This document shows, in pieces, positions 1-8,899 of a stretch of DNA of 64,000 nt. How positions within the stretch are numbered: position 1 is the stretch's first letter; each line of letters opens with the position of its first letter. Under the pieces are notes generated by a model. The model ran no database searches. It was not told the origin of the DNA and was given only the letters and a program-made list of their open reading frames with translations. Origin of the DNA: Streptomyces sp. FIT100 (GTDB lineage: Bacteria; Actinomycetota; Actinomycetes; Streptomycetales; Streptomycetaceae); contig NZ_CP075715.1 of assembly GCF_024584805.1 (NCBI RefSeq), forward strand, positions 2,910,026-2,974,025, written 5' to 3'. The position numbers and the translations under genes were made by a program.

Positions 1-666
1 GAGGAAGATGACCGGCCGGACGACGCCGTCGGAGAGGGCGTTGCCGTAGCCGTACGTGTAGTCGGCGGCCGACCGCCGGATCCCGTCGTTGCCCTCCGCG
101 TACGTGACGAAGGGGATGGGATTGGTGTCGGACCGGAACGGCGTACCGGTCAGGGCGAGGCGCCGCGTCGCCGGCTCGAACGCCTCCAGGCACGCCTCGC
201 CCCAGGACTTCGAGTCACCGGCGTGGTGGATCTCGTCGAGGATGACGAGGGTCTTGCGCTGCTCGCTGCGGTTGCGGTGCAGCATCGGGCGTACGCCGAC
301 ACCGGCGTACGTGATGGCGATGCCGTCGTACTCCTTGCTGAGCGGGCCCGCGCTGTAGTCCGGATCCAGCTTGATGCCTATCCGCGCCGCGGCCGCCGCC
401 CACTGCTTCTTCAGATGCTCGGTCGGCGCGACCACGGTGATCTGCTGCACGACATGGTGGTGCAGCAGCCACGACGCGAGCGTCAGCGCGAAGGTCGTCT
501 TACCGGCGCCGGGGGTCGCCACCGCGAGAAAGTCGCGCGGCTGCTCCTGGATGTACCGCTCCATGGCCCCCTGCTGCCAGGCGCGCAGCTTGTTGGCCGT
601 ACCCCAGGGGGCACGGCCGGGGAAGGCGGGTGAGAGGTGGTGGGAGTGCGAGGCGGTGGTAGTCAC
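1..666 (-). CDS. DEAD/DEAH-box superfamily 2 helicase, N-terminal part (cut by window edge)
   Basis: The 222 visible codons are the N-terminal RecA-like domain of a superfamily 2 helicase; the C-terminal half lies beyond the left edge. Visible motifs in order are a Walker A box (TPGAGKTT, residues 51-58), motif Ia region (VVAPTEHLKKQW), the Walker B/DEAD-like box DEIH (residues 144-147) and motif III (LTGTPFRSD, from residue 172). The start is taken as GTG at 666, giving VTTTASHSHH. The family uses ATP to unwind or remodel nucleic acid; the substrate cannot be told from this part. The gene reads away from the toxin-antitoxin pair behind it with about 170 bp between, so it probably has its own promoter. 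Confidence 0.88.
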   Translation of the reverse strand, partial: MTTTASHSHHLSPAFPGRAPWGTANKLRAWQQGAMERYIQEQPRDFLAVATPGAGKTTFALTLASWLLHHHVVQQITVVAPTEHLKKQWAAAAARIGIKLDPDYSAGPLSKEYDGIAITYAGVGVRPMLHRNRSEQRKTLVILDEIHHAGDSKSWGEACLEAFEPATRRLALTGTPFRSDTNPIPFVTYAEGNDGIRRSAADYTYGYGNALSDGVVRPVIFL

Positions 667-836
667 GGTCTCCGGTCGCGGGCTCGGGTGCACGGGCTGT
701 CCGTACGGCAACGGGCTGTCGCCACGACGGCGGGCCGTCCGTACGACAACCGGGCCACCCTATCGGTGGCCCGGCCGCGGATCGGGCCGTACGAGGCCGT
801 ATCCCCCGCGGGTGCGGCAAGCGTCACAGCGGCGGG

Positions 837-1205
837 TCAGCGCGCGAACCGCGGCAGCTGCGCGGCGATCTTGGGCACGTCGAGCGCCCCCTGGCAGACG
901 TCCAGGACGAACTGCTCGGCGTCGTCCACGTCGAACCCCGCGTCCAGCGGATGACCGTTCATGTGCAGAAAGACCCAGGTGGCGTACCAGGCCAGGCGCT
1001 TGTTGCCGTCGACGAGGGCGTGATTGCGGGCGATCGACTCCATCAGTGCGGCCGCCTTCTGCCACACATCCGGATACGCGTCCTGGCCGAACACGCTCGA
1101 TTGGGGGCGGGCGAGCGCCGAATCCAGCAGACCGTAGTCCCGCACCTCTGAGGCACCGAGCCGCTCGGCGAGATTGAGCAACTCGGGCAGCGTGAGGTAG
1201 TGCAT
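837..1205 (-). CDS. doc: Doc-type toxin of the Fic/Doc family
   Basis: This is a 122-residue protein, the usual length for Doc. The Fic core is visible as HALVDGNKR (H62 to R70), matching the Doc pattern H-x-[FL]-x-D-[AG]-N-K-R. Doc from phage P1 phosphorylates EF-Tu at a conserved threonine and stops translation; the same activity is inferred here from the motif only. The N-terminal segment MHYLTLPELLNLAERLG and the aromatic WYATWVF segment after the motif also fit Doc. The start codon overlaps the antitoxin stop by one base (TGATG), so the two are translationally coupled, antitoxin first. The arrangement strongly supports a toxin-antitoxin role. Confidence 0.9.
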   Translation of the reverse strand: MHYLTLPELLNLAERLGASEVRDYGLLDSALARPQSSVFGQDAYPDVWQKAAALMESIARNHALVDGNKRLAWYATWVFLHMNGHPLDAGFDVDDAEQFVLDVCQGALDVPKIAAQLPRFAR

Positions 1206-1402
1206 CAGGCGAGCCTCCGGTTCAGCTCCTCACTCACCTTCAGCACATGCTCGGCCGCCTCGTTGAACAGCCGGGAGTGTTCGTTTATAGCCCTGATCAC
1301 CGCGTCGTGGGCGAACGACTGCATGCTGCGGCCCTCCGCCTCGGCACGCTTGCGCAGGGCGTCCAGCTCTTCCTCGGAGAACCTCACGTTCAGACCAGCC
1401 AT
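1205..1402 (-). CDS. Ribbon-helix-helix antitoxin of the Doc pair
   Basis: This 65-residue protein has the short beta-strand plus two-helix layout of a CopG/Arc-type DNA-binding antitoxin: MAGLNVRFSEEELDALRKRA followed by an SMQSFAHDAVIRAI helix. The acidic C-terminal helix (NEAAEHVLKVSEEL) probably wraps the toxin. Phage P1 Doc is paired with Phd, an unrelated fold, but RHH antitoxins with Doc toxins are common in actinomycetes. The start is placed at ATG 1402 rather than 1429, because the longer form would read through the GGTACC pair that looks like its operator. It is likely autoregulated by binding its own promoter. Confidence 0.82.
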   Translation of the reverse strand: MAGLNVRFSEEELDALRKRAEAEGRSMQSFAHDAVIRAINEHSRLFNEAAEHVLKVSEELNRRLA

Positions 1403-1411
1403 ACTCCGTAC

Positions 1412-1427
1412 GGTACCGCTTGGTACC
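1412..1427. promoter_or_regulatory. Candidate autoregulatory operator of the Doc toxin-antitoxin pair
   Basis: Two GGTACC hexamers lie 4 bp apart (GGTACC-N4-GGTACC), about 10 bp upstream of the antitoxin start. Paired short palindromes directly before the antitoxin gene are the usual binding site of RHH antitoxins. No binding data are available. Confidence 0.45.
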
Positions 1428-1435
1428 ACCCAGTG

Positions 1436-2887
1436 TCACCCGGCCACCGGCGCCGCCCGCAGCCGCGTCGCCACCCACGCCCCCACCAGCGCCACCCCCG
1501 CCATCGGCAGGAAGACGGCGGTGAAGGCGGCCGGGTGGGAGCCGCCCGTGGCCGACACCGCGTGGCCGCCCACCGCTCCTCCGCCGAGCGCGGCGAACGC
1601 CGCGCCGCCCGCCGCAAGGAGCAGGACGTTCGACAGTCCGTCGGAGATCTGGAGGGCGGCGGAGTTCGCGCCCTGTTCCTCCGGCGCCGACAGCTTCAGC
1701 AGCAGCACGCTCGTGGACGAGATCACCAGGCCCATGCCGAAGCAGCCCCACCCCCATGCGGCGGCCACGATCCACACCGGCACGGACGCGATCAGCACGC
1801 TCGGCGCGGCCGCGATCGCCGTCGCGACCAGCACCATGCCGAGGACGGTGAGCCGTTCCCGGTACGGCTCCACGCGCGGCCGGGACTGGACGTACGACCC
1901 GAGCGCCCACGTCGCCCCGCCCAGCGCGAGCGACAGACCCGCGAGCGTCGGCGACAGCCCGCGCTGGGTGACCAGCATCAGCGGTACGAAGGACTCGGCA
2001 GCGATGAAGGACCCGGCCGCGACGCCGCGCAGCAGGACGACCGAGGGCAGACCGCGGGCCGCCCGGTAGGTGCCCCGAGGCAGCAGCCCCAGCGTGGCGG
2101 GCACGAGCAGCGCCGCGCCCGCGACGGCCGGGAGCACCGACAGCCACCGCAGGTCCTGGCCGGCGTACTGGAGCAGCGCGGCCCCGGTCGATATCCCGAG
2201 CGCGAGCCGGATGCGCCGGGTGTCGAACGCCGGGGCCGGCGCCCCCGGGTCGACCGGCCCGGACGCCTTGCGCCGTATCTCGGGCAGCGCGAGCGCGAGC
2301 GGTGCGACGACCAGCACGGGGATGCCGATGAACACCCAGCGCCATCCAAGCTGTTCGGTGACGGTCCCGGCCGCCAGCGGACCCACCACGGACGGCACCA
2401 CCCAGCTCGCGGCGAAAGCGGCCATGATCTTCGGCCGCAGCCGCTCCGGATAGGCGCGGCCGACCACGACGTACAACGCCACGATCACCAGCCCGCCGCC
2501 CAGCCCCTGCACGGCCCGCCCCACGATGAACGGCCACATCGCCCCGGCCGTCCCCGCGACCACCAGCCCCACCGCGAACGCCCCGATCCCGGCCCCGATA
2601 GCCCCCAGCGGCCCCCGCCGGTCGGCCCACTGGCCGGCCACCACCATCCCGAAGAGACTCGTCGTGAAGTACGCCGAGAACGCGAACGCGTACAGCTCCA
2701 CCCCCCGCAGCTCCCGCGCGGCAACCGGCATGGCCGTCCCGACGGCAGTCGCCTCGAACGCGATCAGCAGAACGACGGACACGATGCCGATACTGAGAGA
2801 GCGATGCTCCCGGCCGAGGACGCCGCCGGGCACGCCGGCGTCTCTTTCGACGTCGCCGTCGGCCTGGTGTGTGCGGAGAGAGGGCAT
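1436..2887 (-). CDS. MFS transporter, probable drug or metabolite exporter (DHA-type)
   Basis: The protein is 483 residues and strongly hydrophobic, with 12-14 predicted membrane segments. The MFS motif A is visible between the second and third helices (GQWADRRGPLGAIGAG), and RAVQGLGGG is the motif B region typical of proton-driven efflux systems. No substrate can be deduced. The start is placed at ATG 2887 (MPSLRTHQADG); a start further upstream would run into the tRNA-Cys promoter. It stands alone, reading away from the tRNA and toward the toxin-antitoxin pair. Confidence 0.85.
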   Translation of the reverse strand: MPSLRTHQADGDVERDAGVPGGVLGREHRSLSIGIVSVVLLIAFEATAVGTAMPVAARELRGVELYAFAFSAYFTTSLFGMVVAGQWADRRGPLGAIGAGIGAFAVGLVVAGTAGAMWPFIVGRAVQGLGGGLVIVALYVVVGRAYPERLRPKIMAAFAASWVVPSVVGPLAAGTVTEQLGWRWVFIGIPVLVVAPLALALPEIRRKASGPVDPGAPAPAFDTRRIRLALGISTGAALLQYAGQDLRWLSVLPAVAGAALLVPATLGLLPRGTYRAARGLPSVVLLRGVAAGSFIAAESFVPLMLVTQRGLSPTLAGLSLALGGATWALGSYVQSRPRVEPYRERLTVLGMVLVATAIAAAPSVLIASVPVWIVAAAWGWGCFGMGLVISSTSVLLLKLSAPEEQGANSAALQISDGLSNVLLLAAGGAAFAALGGGAVGGHAVSATGGSHPAAFTAVFLPMAGVALVGAWVATRLRAAPVAG

Positions 2888-3100
2888 GGCCACCAGAGTA
2901 AGTGGCACACCACAGAATCGCCCCTGTCCGGGGACCGGGCTCAGCTCATCCTCTGGCCCTACGACCCGAGCACCCGAGCGCCCGGCGCCCGGCCGCCCAT
3001 GAACGCGCGTGAACGGCGTATGGCAGTCGCATTGCAGCCCCGGCCATCCCCTTGAGCACGGCTGCGCGGCGCCCCTACGGTCGATGCGTACGACAGACAC

Positions 3101-3172
3101 GGCCGTGTGCCCGAGTGGCTCAGGGACTCGCCTGCAAAGCGGGTTACGCCGGTTCGAATCCGGTCACGGCCT
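3101..3172 (+). tRNA. tRNA-Cys (GCA)
   Basis: The acceptor arms GGCCGTG and CACGGCC pair perfectly, the anticodon stem CTCGC/GCGGG encloses the loop CTGCAAA with anticodon GCA, and the T arm carries GGTTCGAATCC. The D arm contains the serine/cysteine-like CCGAGTGGCTCAGGGA. CCA is not encoded. An accessory block lies on its 3' side. Confidence 0.95.
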
Positions 3173-3541
3173 CTGGATGGACGTGGCCACCCTCGTAGCG
3201 CAGGGTGGTCACCTCCTCCCGACGATCAACCCGACGAGGCCGGTCCGCGCACCTCGTCGGCCTCAGTTCTCACGACGAGTGCTTGAGCGCGGGCGACGGT
3301 GCGCGAACCGCCAATCTTCGACGGCGCCGCCACAGCGCTCCCCCTCCGTCGCGGGGCTCGGCGGCCGCGTCACGGCGCTCTCTCAGTTGTCGCCGTCGCA
3401 GGCGATGGCTGTCCTCCAGATCAGAGTGGTGACTACAGCGCCGACTCCCTGTCATGGCGCCCTTCATCAAGAGCCCTCGACCTGGCAGGACTGGCGGAGA
3501 AGCCGATCATCGCTGTCTTCACGCGACGGAGGGGTTCTCAC
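3173..3541. other. Non-coding stretch 3' of tRNA-Cys
   Basis: About 370 bp with no convincing gene. Short frames on both strands lack codon bias and ribosome sites. It borders the lower-G+C block and would be a natural place for an attachment-site remnant, but I found no second copy of the tRNA 3' end in the window. Confidence 0.5.
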
Positions 3542-4198
3542 CTACTGACCGGGCTCCGGGGTCGGCACACCGCTCACCAGCTTGGTGTCGTTCTGGCAGC
3601 CGAGATCGGAGGCCACCTTGCGTGCGGCAGCATTGGCGACGGTGACCTGGTGAGCCCTGCGCTCCTTCTCCGGGACCTCGTTCACTCCCGGAGCTTCAAG
3701 CTGCGCCTGGATGAAGATCTCGTGAGCAGGATCTTTCATGCGGCAAGCGAAGAAGACCGACGCAAGACTGTCGGACGATGACGCCCTCTCGCCGGTGGTG
3801 AAATAGGTGACGGTCTCCTGGAGCCGAGTATCTCGTTCGGGAACACTCAAAGCCTCGCGGAACGTGACCTGCAAGTCCCACTCGCCACCCTTGGCGGGCA
3901 GAAGCCAGCAGAAGGGGATGGGCTGCGTACGCGTCTTCGCACCTTGATCCGTACGGGCGGCATCGCGCAGAGACCCGATCACCTTTTCCGGCTCAGAAAG
4001 GTCGCTGGTGAAGTTCCCTTCGCCCGCGATGGCCTTGAGTGCGGAAGAGGGCTGGGGTTCCTTTGCGAAGGCACCACAAACCTCGTCGGCCGGTAGGCCG
4101 CGGTCTTCCTCTCCGCCGTCAGTGCCGGAGGAGCAGCCGGCCGTCACCATCGCAACGAGTACGGCGGGCAGTACGATCCTTCTCAGAGTGGCCGACAT
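3542..4198 (-). CDS. Putative secreted lipoprotein, last gene of the type VII-like block
   Basis: This 218-residue protein has a lipoprotein signal peptide with lipobox VTAGC (lipidated Cys22), followed by an acidic linker. The mature part has Cys residues near GADEVCGAF-like, PFCWLL, FFACRM and DLGCQN positions, suggesting one or two disulphides. The layout resembles DUF3558-type actinobacterial lipoproteins, which I state only as resemblance. The start is ATG 4198, one base after the stop of the 771-residue gene, so it is translationally coupled to it. It is probably anchored outside the membrane and works with the secreted WXG-associated protein encoded before it. Confidence 0.75.
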   Translation of the reverse strand: MSATLRRIVLPAVLVAMVTAGCSSGTDGGEEDRGLPADEVCGAFAKEPQPSSALKAIAGEGNFTSDLSEPEKVIGSLRDAARTDQGAKTRTQPIPFCWLLPAKGGEWDLQVTFREALSVPERDTRLQETVTYFTTGERASSSDSLASVFFACRMKDPAHEIFIQAQLEAPGVNEVPEKERRAHQVTVANAAARKVASDLGCQNDTKLVSGVPTPEPGQ

Positions 4199-4199
4199 G

Positions 4200-6515
4200 T
4201 CACTTCTTCTCATACGGGTCGGGGAGGGCGTTGTCCCGCGCATTCATGCGCGCATTCCTGACGTTTTCCACCAATTGCTCATCAAGGTAGTTGGAGTCCT
4301 TCTCGCTCCACCCCGGAGCATTGGCGTACGCAATTCCGGGCAGTAGTGCGTTGTCCTTGCCCATCGCCAGTGCCTCGTTCTTGAGGTCATCCGACTTCTT
4401 CTTGAGAAGCTCGTCCTTCTCGTACTTCTCCGCGATGTCAGCGGCCTCCATGCCGAGGAATGTCACCACGGCGCCTCCCGCTGTCTCTGCCGCGAGCGGG
4501 ACGAGTGCGCCGCCAGCACCACCAGTAAGAGCTGCCACGCCGCCGGTAACCACGACACCCGTACCGAACTTGACCCATTCGGTGGTCTTGCCGACTGCCT
4601 TCTTGTGCTCCTCCGAGTCCTTCTCGTAATCCTTGTCGATCTGCGCCATACGCGACTGATCCATGATGCCTTGCGCCTCGCCGCCGATCCTCAGCGTGGT
4701 CCGTGCGTCGGTGAGATTCCGGTCGTCCGTCAGATCAGTGCCCGGCTTCGGGCCGACCTCGTCCAGGACACTGGTCGTGTACAGCATCTGCGCGGCGGAC
4801 AACTGGCCATGGCCAACCTCGCTCTGCGAAACGATGCCCATGAAGTTGACCGCATCACCCCGGTTCCACAGCAGACCTGCGTTGAACTTCTCGCCGAACT
4901 TCGACGTGCCGTCCTCATTGCTGTATCCGAAGGGGGAGTTCTTCTTCTCCTCCATGATGGTGTCGCTGTCCTGCTCCAGTGATCGATTGAACTCATCGAT
5001 GTAGGCTGCGCCCATCTTGCCCAGGCTGTCATCCATGCCCGGCTGCTCGTGCATGTGCTTCGGATCGCTGCCATAACGCTCGACGACCTTCTGCATTACT
5101 TCGGCATTCTCGCCCGTGCGTACGTCCTTGAGGCCGTCAGCCGGCGCATCGTACGGATGACCCGTGGTCGCAGACTCCAGGGCGTGTCCCAGGGCGTTGT
5201 AGCCTGGCTCCTTGCTCCTGTCTCCCTTGTCATTCACCTCCTCGGGCCATTCACGGTCCTTGGTGAAGTAGTCGAACGCGTCGAGCTTCTTGTTGTCCTT
5301 ACTGTTGTCCGGGGTGAGATCGATGTTGCTGTTGAAGAATTCGGTCGAAGCCTTCGGGTTGTGGCCGAGCGCTTCCATGTAACCGACCACGGGATCCTGC
5401 CCGAGACCCCCACCAAGCCAGTTGAGATGGGACGGCTGCATCCGCTCCCAGGCACGACTGGCAGGCAGAGTGCCGTCGTACGTGAGCTTCCGCTCGGTGA
5501 CAACGAGCGCGTTGCCGTAGTCACGCAGGAACTTGTCGTCGTAGTCCCCGACTCGCATCAGGTTGCTCATGACCTGGAATCCGTACGGAGACGAACCGCG
5601 CGTCTGGATCGGCTCGCTGCCGGCCTTGATGACATCGGCCTTCCACTGCTCCATCTCGGGACTGGTGGAGTGGGTCGCAGAGGCCAGCGTAAGGCCCCAG
5701 TTCTTCTGGAATTCTTTGAGCTTGTCACTGTGGTCAGCACCGAGGCGCGAGCCGTCGCTGGGGTCGCCCATGTCGGCCCAGTACTCCATCGAGCCCTTCG
5801 GGCCGACCTCCAAGGCGAAGCGCTCGGCGAAGAACCTGTCGTCCGCGTTGTCCTTGAACAGCCTGTTGAGCTTGTCGATCTCTTCCGGGGTTGCGTCGTC
5901 GCCCTTCTTGTACAGCTCGTAGGCGAGCCTCGCGTCCTCGGCGTCCTGTGTCTTCGCGGCGTCCTTCAGTCCGTCGAAGCTCGTGTCGGAGAAGTTGTGC
6001 TTGCCCTTGCCTGCCAGCGATCGCAGGGCGCGGGAGGCGACGTCGTCGGCTTCGTTGGCGCGGTCGACGGCCTTCTTGATCGCGGATCGCATGGCATCGA
6101 AGTCAGCCTGTTCCGGCTTTGGACCGTCGTAGTCCTTGCTCCGGCTGTCCGGATGGACCAGATAGCCGACCACGCCGTCGGCCCCGATTCTGATCCCCTT
6201 GCCCGGAGCGCTCTCGACCAGCTTCTCCAGGTCACCCTTCGCGGCCTGGAACTCGCCATGAACGTCCCTCAGGATATTCCTGATGCTGGTCGCTTCCTTG
6301 AGCGCGTCTCCGAACTCCTTGGCAGTCTTTGTCACGAACTCTCGGGTCACGCCTGCGTTTTCGCCGGCCCAGTCGGCTTTCTCGGCCTTTCTGCGAAGGC
6401 CGTCTACAGCCTTGTCCTCGGCCTTCTCCAGCTTGGTGATCACCTCGGACCAGTCCGTTACAGCTTCCTTCAGACTGCCGAGCCTGGCATGGAGGACCTG
6501 ATCAAATTTCAGCAT
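4200..6515 (-). CDS. Large WXG100-associated protein, probable type VII secretion substrate
   Basis: This 771-residue protein has an N-terminal region of about 180 residues rich in charged helices (LKEAVTDWSEVITKLEKAED onward), the layout of LXG/WXG-type secretion domains. A middle globular region follows (residues about 180-640), then a Gly/Ala-rich hydrophobic stretch (GTGVVVTGGVAALTGGAGG, about 660-700) that could insert in a membrane. No signal peptide is present, which fits export by a type VII route. Similar large proteins next to small ESX-like genes are common in streptomycetes; function is unknown. A, K and T-ending codons are more frequent than in neighbouring genes, suggesting acquired DNA. 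The small ESX-like gene lies 13 bp upstream. Confidence 0.7.
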   Translation of the reverse strand: MLKFDQVLHARLGSLKEAVTDWSEVITKLEKAEDKAVDGLRRKAEKADWAGENAGVTREFVTKTAKEFGDALKEATSIRNILRDVHGEFQAAKGDLEKLVESAPGKGIRIGADGVVGYLVHPDSRSKDYDGPKPEQADFDAMRSAIKKAVDRANEADDVASRALRSLAGKGKHNFSDTSFDGLKDAAKTQDAEDARLAYELYKKGDDATPEEIDKLNRLFKDNADDRFFAERFALEVGPKGSMEYWADMGDPSDGSRLGADHSDKLKEFQKNWGLTLASATHSTSPEMEQWKADVIKAGSEPIQTRGSSPYGFQVMSNLMRVGDYDDKFLRDYGNALVVTERKLTYDGTLPASRAWERMQPSHLNWLGGGLGQDPVVGYMEALGHNPKASTEFFNSNIDLTPDNSKDNKKLDAFDYFTKDREWPEEVNDKGDRSKEPGYNALGHALESATTGHPYDAPADGLKDVRTGENAEVMQKVVERYGSDPKHMHEQPGMDDSLGKMGAAYIDEFNRSLEQDSDTIMEEKKNSPFGYSNEDGTSKFGEKFNAGLLWNRGDAVNFMGIVSQSEVGHGQLSAAQMLYTTSVLDEVGPKPGTDLTDDRNLTDARTTLRIGGEAQGIMDQSRMAQIDKDYEKDSEEHKKAVGKTTEWVKFGTGVVVTGGVAALTGGAGGALVPLAAETAGGAVVTFLGMEAADIAEKYEKDELLKKKSDDLKNEALAMGKDNALLPGIAYANAPGWSEKDSNYLDEQLVENVRNARMNARDNALPDPYEKK

Positions 6516-6528
6516 CTATGGCTCCTCC

Positions 6529-6954
6529 TCAGCTGAAGTGCTTGGTGATTTCGGACATGGAGAAGTTGGTCACCAGTACTTCCTCGTGGTTCGCATGACT
6601 GATGACCGTGTCCTCCAGATGATTGTGGATGTGTGCGCAAGCACTCAGCAGCGTCTCTGACTGCGTACGCCACGTATCCCAGAGAGTCCAGAGGGCTGAT
6701 CCGGTCTGAAACCCGTCCTGATCGAGGCTGGTGGCAGCCGTGTCTGTCTGGGCCCCGGCATGAAAGGCATCCACTTCGAACCAGTGGTAGAGCTCCTGAG
6801 CCTCATTCCCGATGGCCTTCAGATCGGGTGAGGTGACTTTGTAGTCAGAAGCGCCCCCACCACTGGAGGAGCCTCCGTCCACCTGATTCAGACGCATGCC
6901 GACATTAGCTGTGGCCGCAGCGCGAGCTGATGTCCACTCTTCGTCGAACGACAT
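6529..6954 (-). CDS. Small ESX/WXG100-like helical protein
   Basis: The 141-residue product is predicted mostly helical with a Gly/Ser-rich loop near residue 30. The segment SALWTLWDTWRTQSETLLSA and the preceding helix could form the helix-turn-helix hairpin of ESX proteins, although an exact W-x-G is not present. Position directly before the 771-residue gene, with 13 bp between them, is the usual place for a WXG100-type chaperone partner. No signal peptide is visible. Base composition is lower in G+C than the genes right of 11 kb. Assignment to the WXG100 superfamily is inference. Confidence 0.6.
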   Translation of the reverse strand: MSFDEEWTSARAAATANVGMRLNQVDGGSSSGGGASDYKVTSPDLKAIGNEAQELYHWFEVDAFHAGAQTDTAATSLDQDGFQTGSALWTLWDTWRTQSETLLSACAHIHNHLEDTVISHANHEEVLVTNFSMSEITKHFS

Positions 6955-7078
6955 GATTCCCCCTTGGTCGCAACCACCTGGAGCCGTGCAGTTCCGGCCG
7001 ACATCACCCTAGGGGCGCACCCTGAGCAGCCCCGCGCCGATCGGACTTGAGCACGAAATACGCACAACAATCCGGGAT

Positions 7079-7633
7079 TCAGCACCTGCCCTCGTCGACG
7101 GAGACCGCGAGAGCGTATTCGGGTACGACCGTGGTCGAGCCATCGGCCCCAGGGACCGCGAAGCCGCCGGACTCCGAGGACGTCATGCTGAGGCAGAAGG
7201 GGTGCTCACCGGTGTCGGTGGTCACCAGATAGCTGTCGCCGCCTGCCGTCTCCACGTGCAGTTTGTAGTAGGGCCCTTCCCCTTCGGCGGCATCGCGGAG
7301 GGCCTCTTCGACGAGGGACGCCCCGCCACTCGTGGAGTGGGTCTCGGCCTCGATCGACTCGGCAGCCGCCTCCACGACGTCACCCAGCTCGTCGCCGCTC
7401 CATGAGGAGTCGTCGGCGAAGTTCATCGCCCCGCACGCCGAGAAGAGCATGACGCCGGCGATGCCGAAGGCAAGGATGCGGCCGCGGTTGTAGGCGACGT
7501 CCGAGGGCTCGTTCGCTTCGGGGTTGCGGTAGCGCCAGGCGGTGAAGCGCCAGTAGAGACGGCGCTGATCGACGCAGCCGAGAACGACGAAGAAGGCGGT
7601 GAGTGCGAAGAACGTGACGATGACGCCGGTCAC
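7079..7633 (-). CDS. Membrane protein of the type VII-like block, unknown function
   Basis: The 184-residue product has two N-terminal membrane segments (GVIVTFFALTAFFVVLG and ILAFGIAGVMLFSACGA) separated by a basic, aromatic loop (QRRLYWRFTAWRYRNPEA). The remaining 110 residues are acidic and extracellular, ending in a Cys (DEGRC) with another in EHPFCLSM that may pair with it. No enzymatic motif is seen. It lies 12 bp after the mycosin gene and is probably co-transcribed with it. A role as a membrane partner of the secretion block is inferred from position only. Confidence 0.6.
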   Translation of the reverse strand: MTGVIVTFFALTAFFVVLGCVDQRRLYWRFTAWRYRNPEANEPSDVAYNRGRILAFGIAGVMLFSACGAMNFADDSSWSGDELGDVVEAAAESIEAETHSTSGGASLVEEALRDAAEGEGPYYKLHVETAGGDSYLVTTDTGEHPFCLSMTSSESGGFAVPGADGSTTVVPEYALAVSVDEGRC

Positions 7634-7645
7634 GGCGAGCCCTCC

Positions 7646-8887
7646 TCACCCACGCCGGGAACGGACCACGGGTACGGCGATTCCGGCACCGACGAGGACA
7701 GCCGCGCCGATGCCGATGCCGATCCAGAGGGTGGTGTTGTCGCCACCGGATGCCTGGGCCGCAGTGGTCGGCTTGTCGTCGGTCGCCGACTCCGAGCCGC
7801 CCCCTGGCTTGGACGCCTCAGGAGAAGGCGACTTGGGCTCAGCCGCTGCCAGGTCCGGGAGCGGATAGACGTCGGCAGGACCGGGGTCGCCGGGGGTCTT
7901 CAGGGCGCGGAGGGGGCGGACGGCGCCGTAACCGATGTAGTCGTTGCGCTTGTTGCCGCTTGTCGGGGCGCCGACCGTGTTGAGCATGACGCGGAGGACC
8001 TGGTTGTTGGTCCACTCCGGGTGCTTGGACCAGATCAGGGCGGCGGTGGCGGAGGCGAGGGCGGTGGCGTCGCTGGTGCCGTGGGTCCTGCAGATGCCGG
8101 TCGCACCACCACAGGCTGCGACCATCTCCTCCCCAGGGGCGGCGAAGTCCACTTGCGGTCCCCACTGGGACTCGTCCGTCTTCTTCAGGTCCTTGCCGAT
8201 GGCGCCGACTCCGACGACTCCGGGGGTGCTGGCCGGGTAGCCCGGTGAGTCGTCTCCATCGTTGCCCGTACCGGCAAAGATCAATGAGCCTTTGCCCAAG
8301 GCATACTTCACCGCTGCAGTGAGCTCCGGCGACCCCTCAAGCACCTTCTGCGAGATGTTGATGACCTGGGCACCCTCATCGGCGGCATATCTGATCGCTT
8401 CAGGAGCAATGCGGTTGAATTCCTTGATCTTGGCTGGAGTGTTTCCTGCCCATTCCGCGTCGGGAAGGCGGATCGGCAGGATCTTGGCCCCCGGCGCAAG
8501 ACCGTATGCGCCATCTCCCCCACCGCTCTGCCCCGTACCGGCGATGAGGCCCGCCATACCTGTGCCATGACCGTCATAGTCAGTGCGCTCGTCACCGGCT
8601 TCATCCGGAGCCAGGTCCTTACCCTTCAGCACCTGGCCCAAGAGGTCGCCATTCGTAGCGTCCACACCTGAGTCGACGACGGCGACGGTCACTCCCTTGC
8701 CGGTACTGACCTTCCAGATCTCATCTGCACCCATGGCGTCGAGATGCCACTGACGTGACCGGATTGAGTCGGCATGTGCTGGAATGGCAGCAGAACCGAC
8801 CAGCAAGAGTCCAAGCGCCGCCGCAACGGAGGTGTGGGCTCGGCTCATGTGAAAGCTGCTGGCACGCATCCAGTTCCTCTTGCTCAT
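7646..8887 (-). CDS. Mycosin-like S8 serine protease (type VII secretion-associated)
   Basis: The 413-residue protein has a signal peptide (cleavage near AHADS, residue 39) and a subtilisin catalytic triad: Asp72 in VAVVDSGVD, His107 in DGHGTGMAG, and Ser272 in HGTSDATALASA. A Pro/Ser-rich linker leads to a C-terminal membrane helix (TTLWIGIGIGAAVLVGAGIA) and a basic tail. This is the exact layout of mycosins, the membrane-bound proteases of type VII (ESX) systems. It lies 12 bp behind the PPE-like gene and before a membrane protein. The catalytic serine sits in GTSDATA rather than the classical GTSMAxP, a variation also seen in mycosins. It may process the neighbouring secreted proteins. Confidence 0.88.
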   Translation of the reverse strand: MSKRNWMRASSFHMSRAHTSVAAALGLLLVGSAAIPAHADSIRSRQWHLDAMGADEIWKVSTGKGVTVAVVDSGVDATNGDLLGQVLKGKDLAPDEAGDERTDYDGHGTGMAGLIAGTGQSGGGDGAYGLAPGAKILPIRLPDAEWAGNTPAKIKEFNRIAPEAIRYAADEGAQVINISQKVLEGSPELTAAVKYALGKGSLIFAGTGNDGDDSPGYPASTPGVVGVGAIGKDLKKTDESQWGPQVDFAAPGEEMVAACGGATGICRTHGTSDATALASATAALIWSKHPEWTNNQVLRVMLNTVGAPTSGNKRNDYIGYGAVRPLRALKTPGDPGPADVYPLPDLAAAEPKSPSPEASKPGGGSESATDDKPTTAAQASGGDNTTLWIGIGIGAAVLVGAGIAVPVVRSRRG

Positions 8888-8899
8888 GGTTGTGATGGG

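Noticed and set aside
3101..3541. Integrated element with att sites at tRNA-Cys
   Set aside because: No integrase gene and no second copy of the tRNA 3' end were found in the window.
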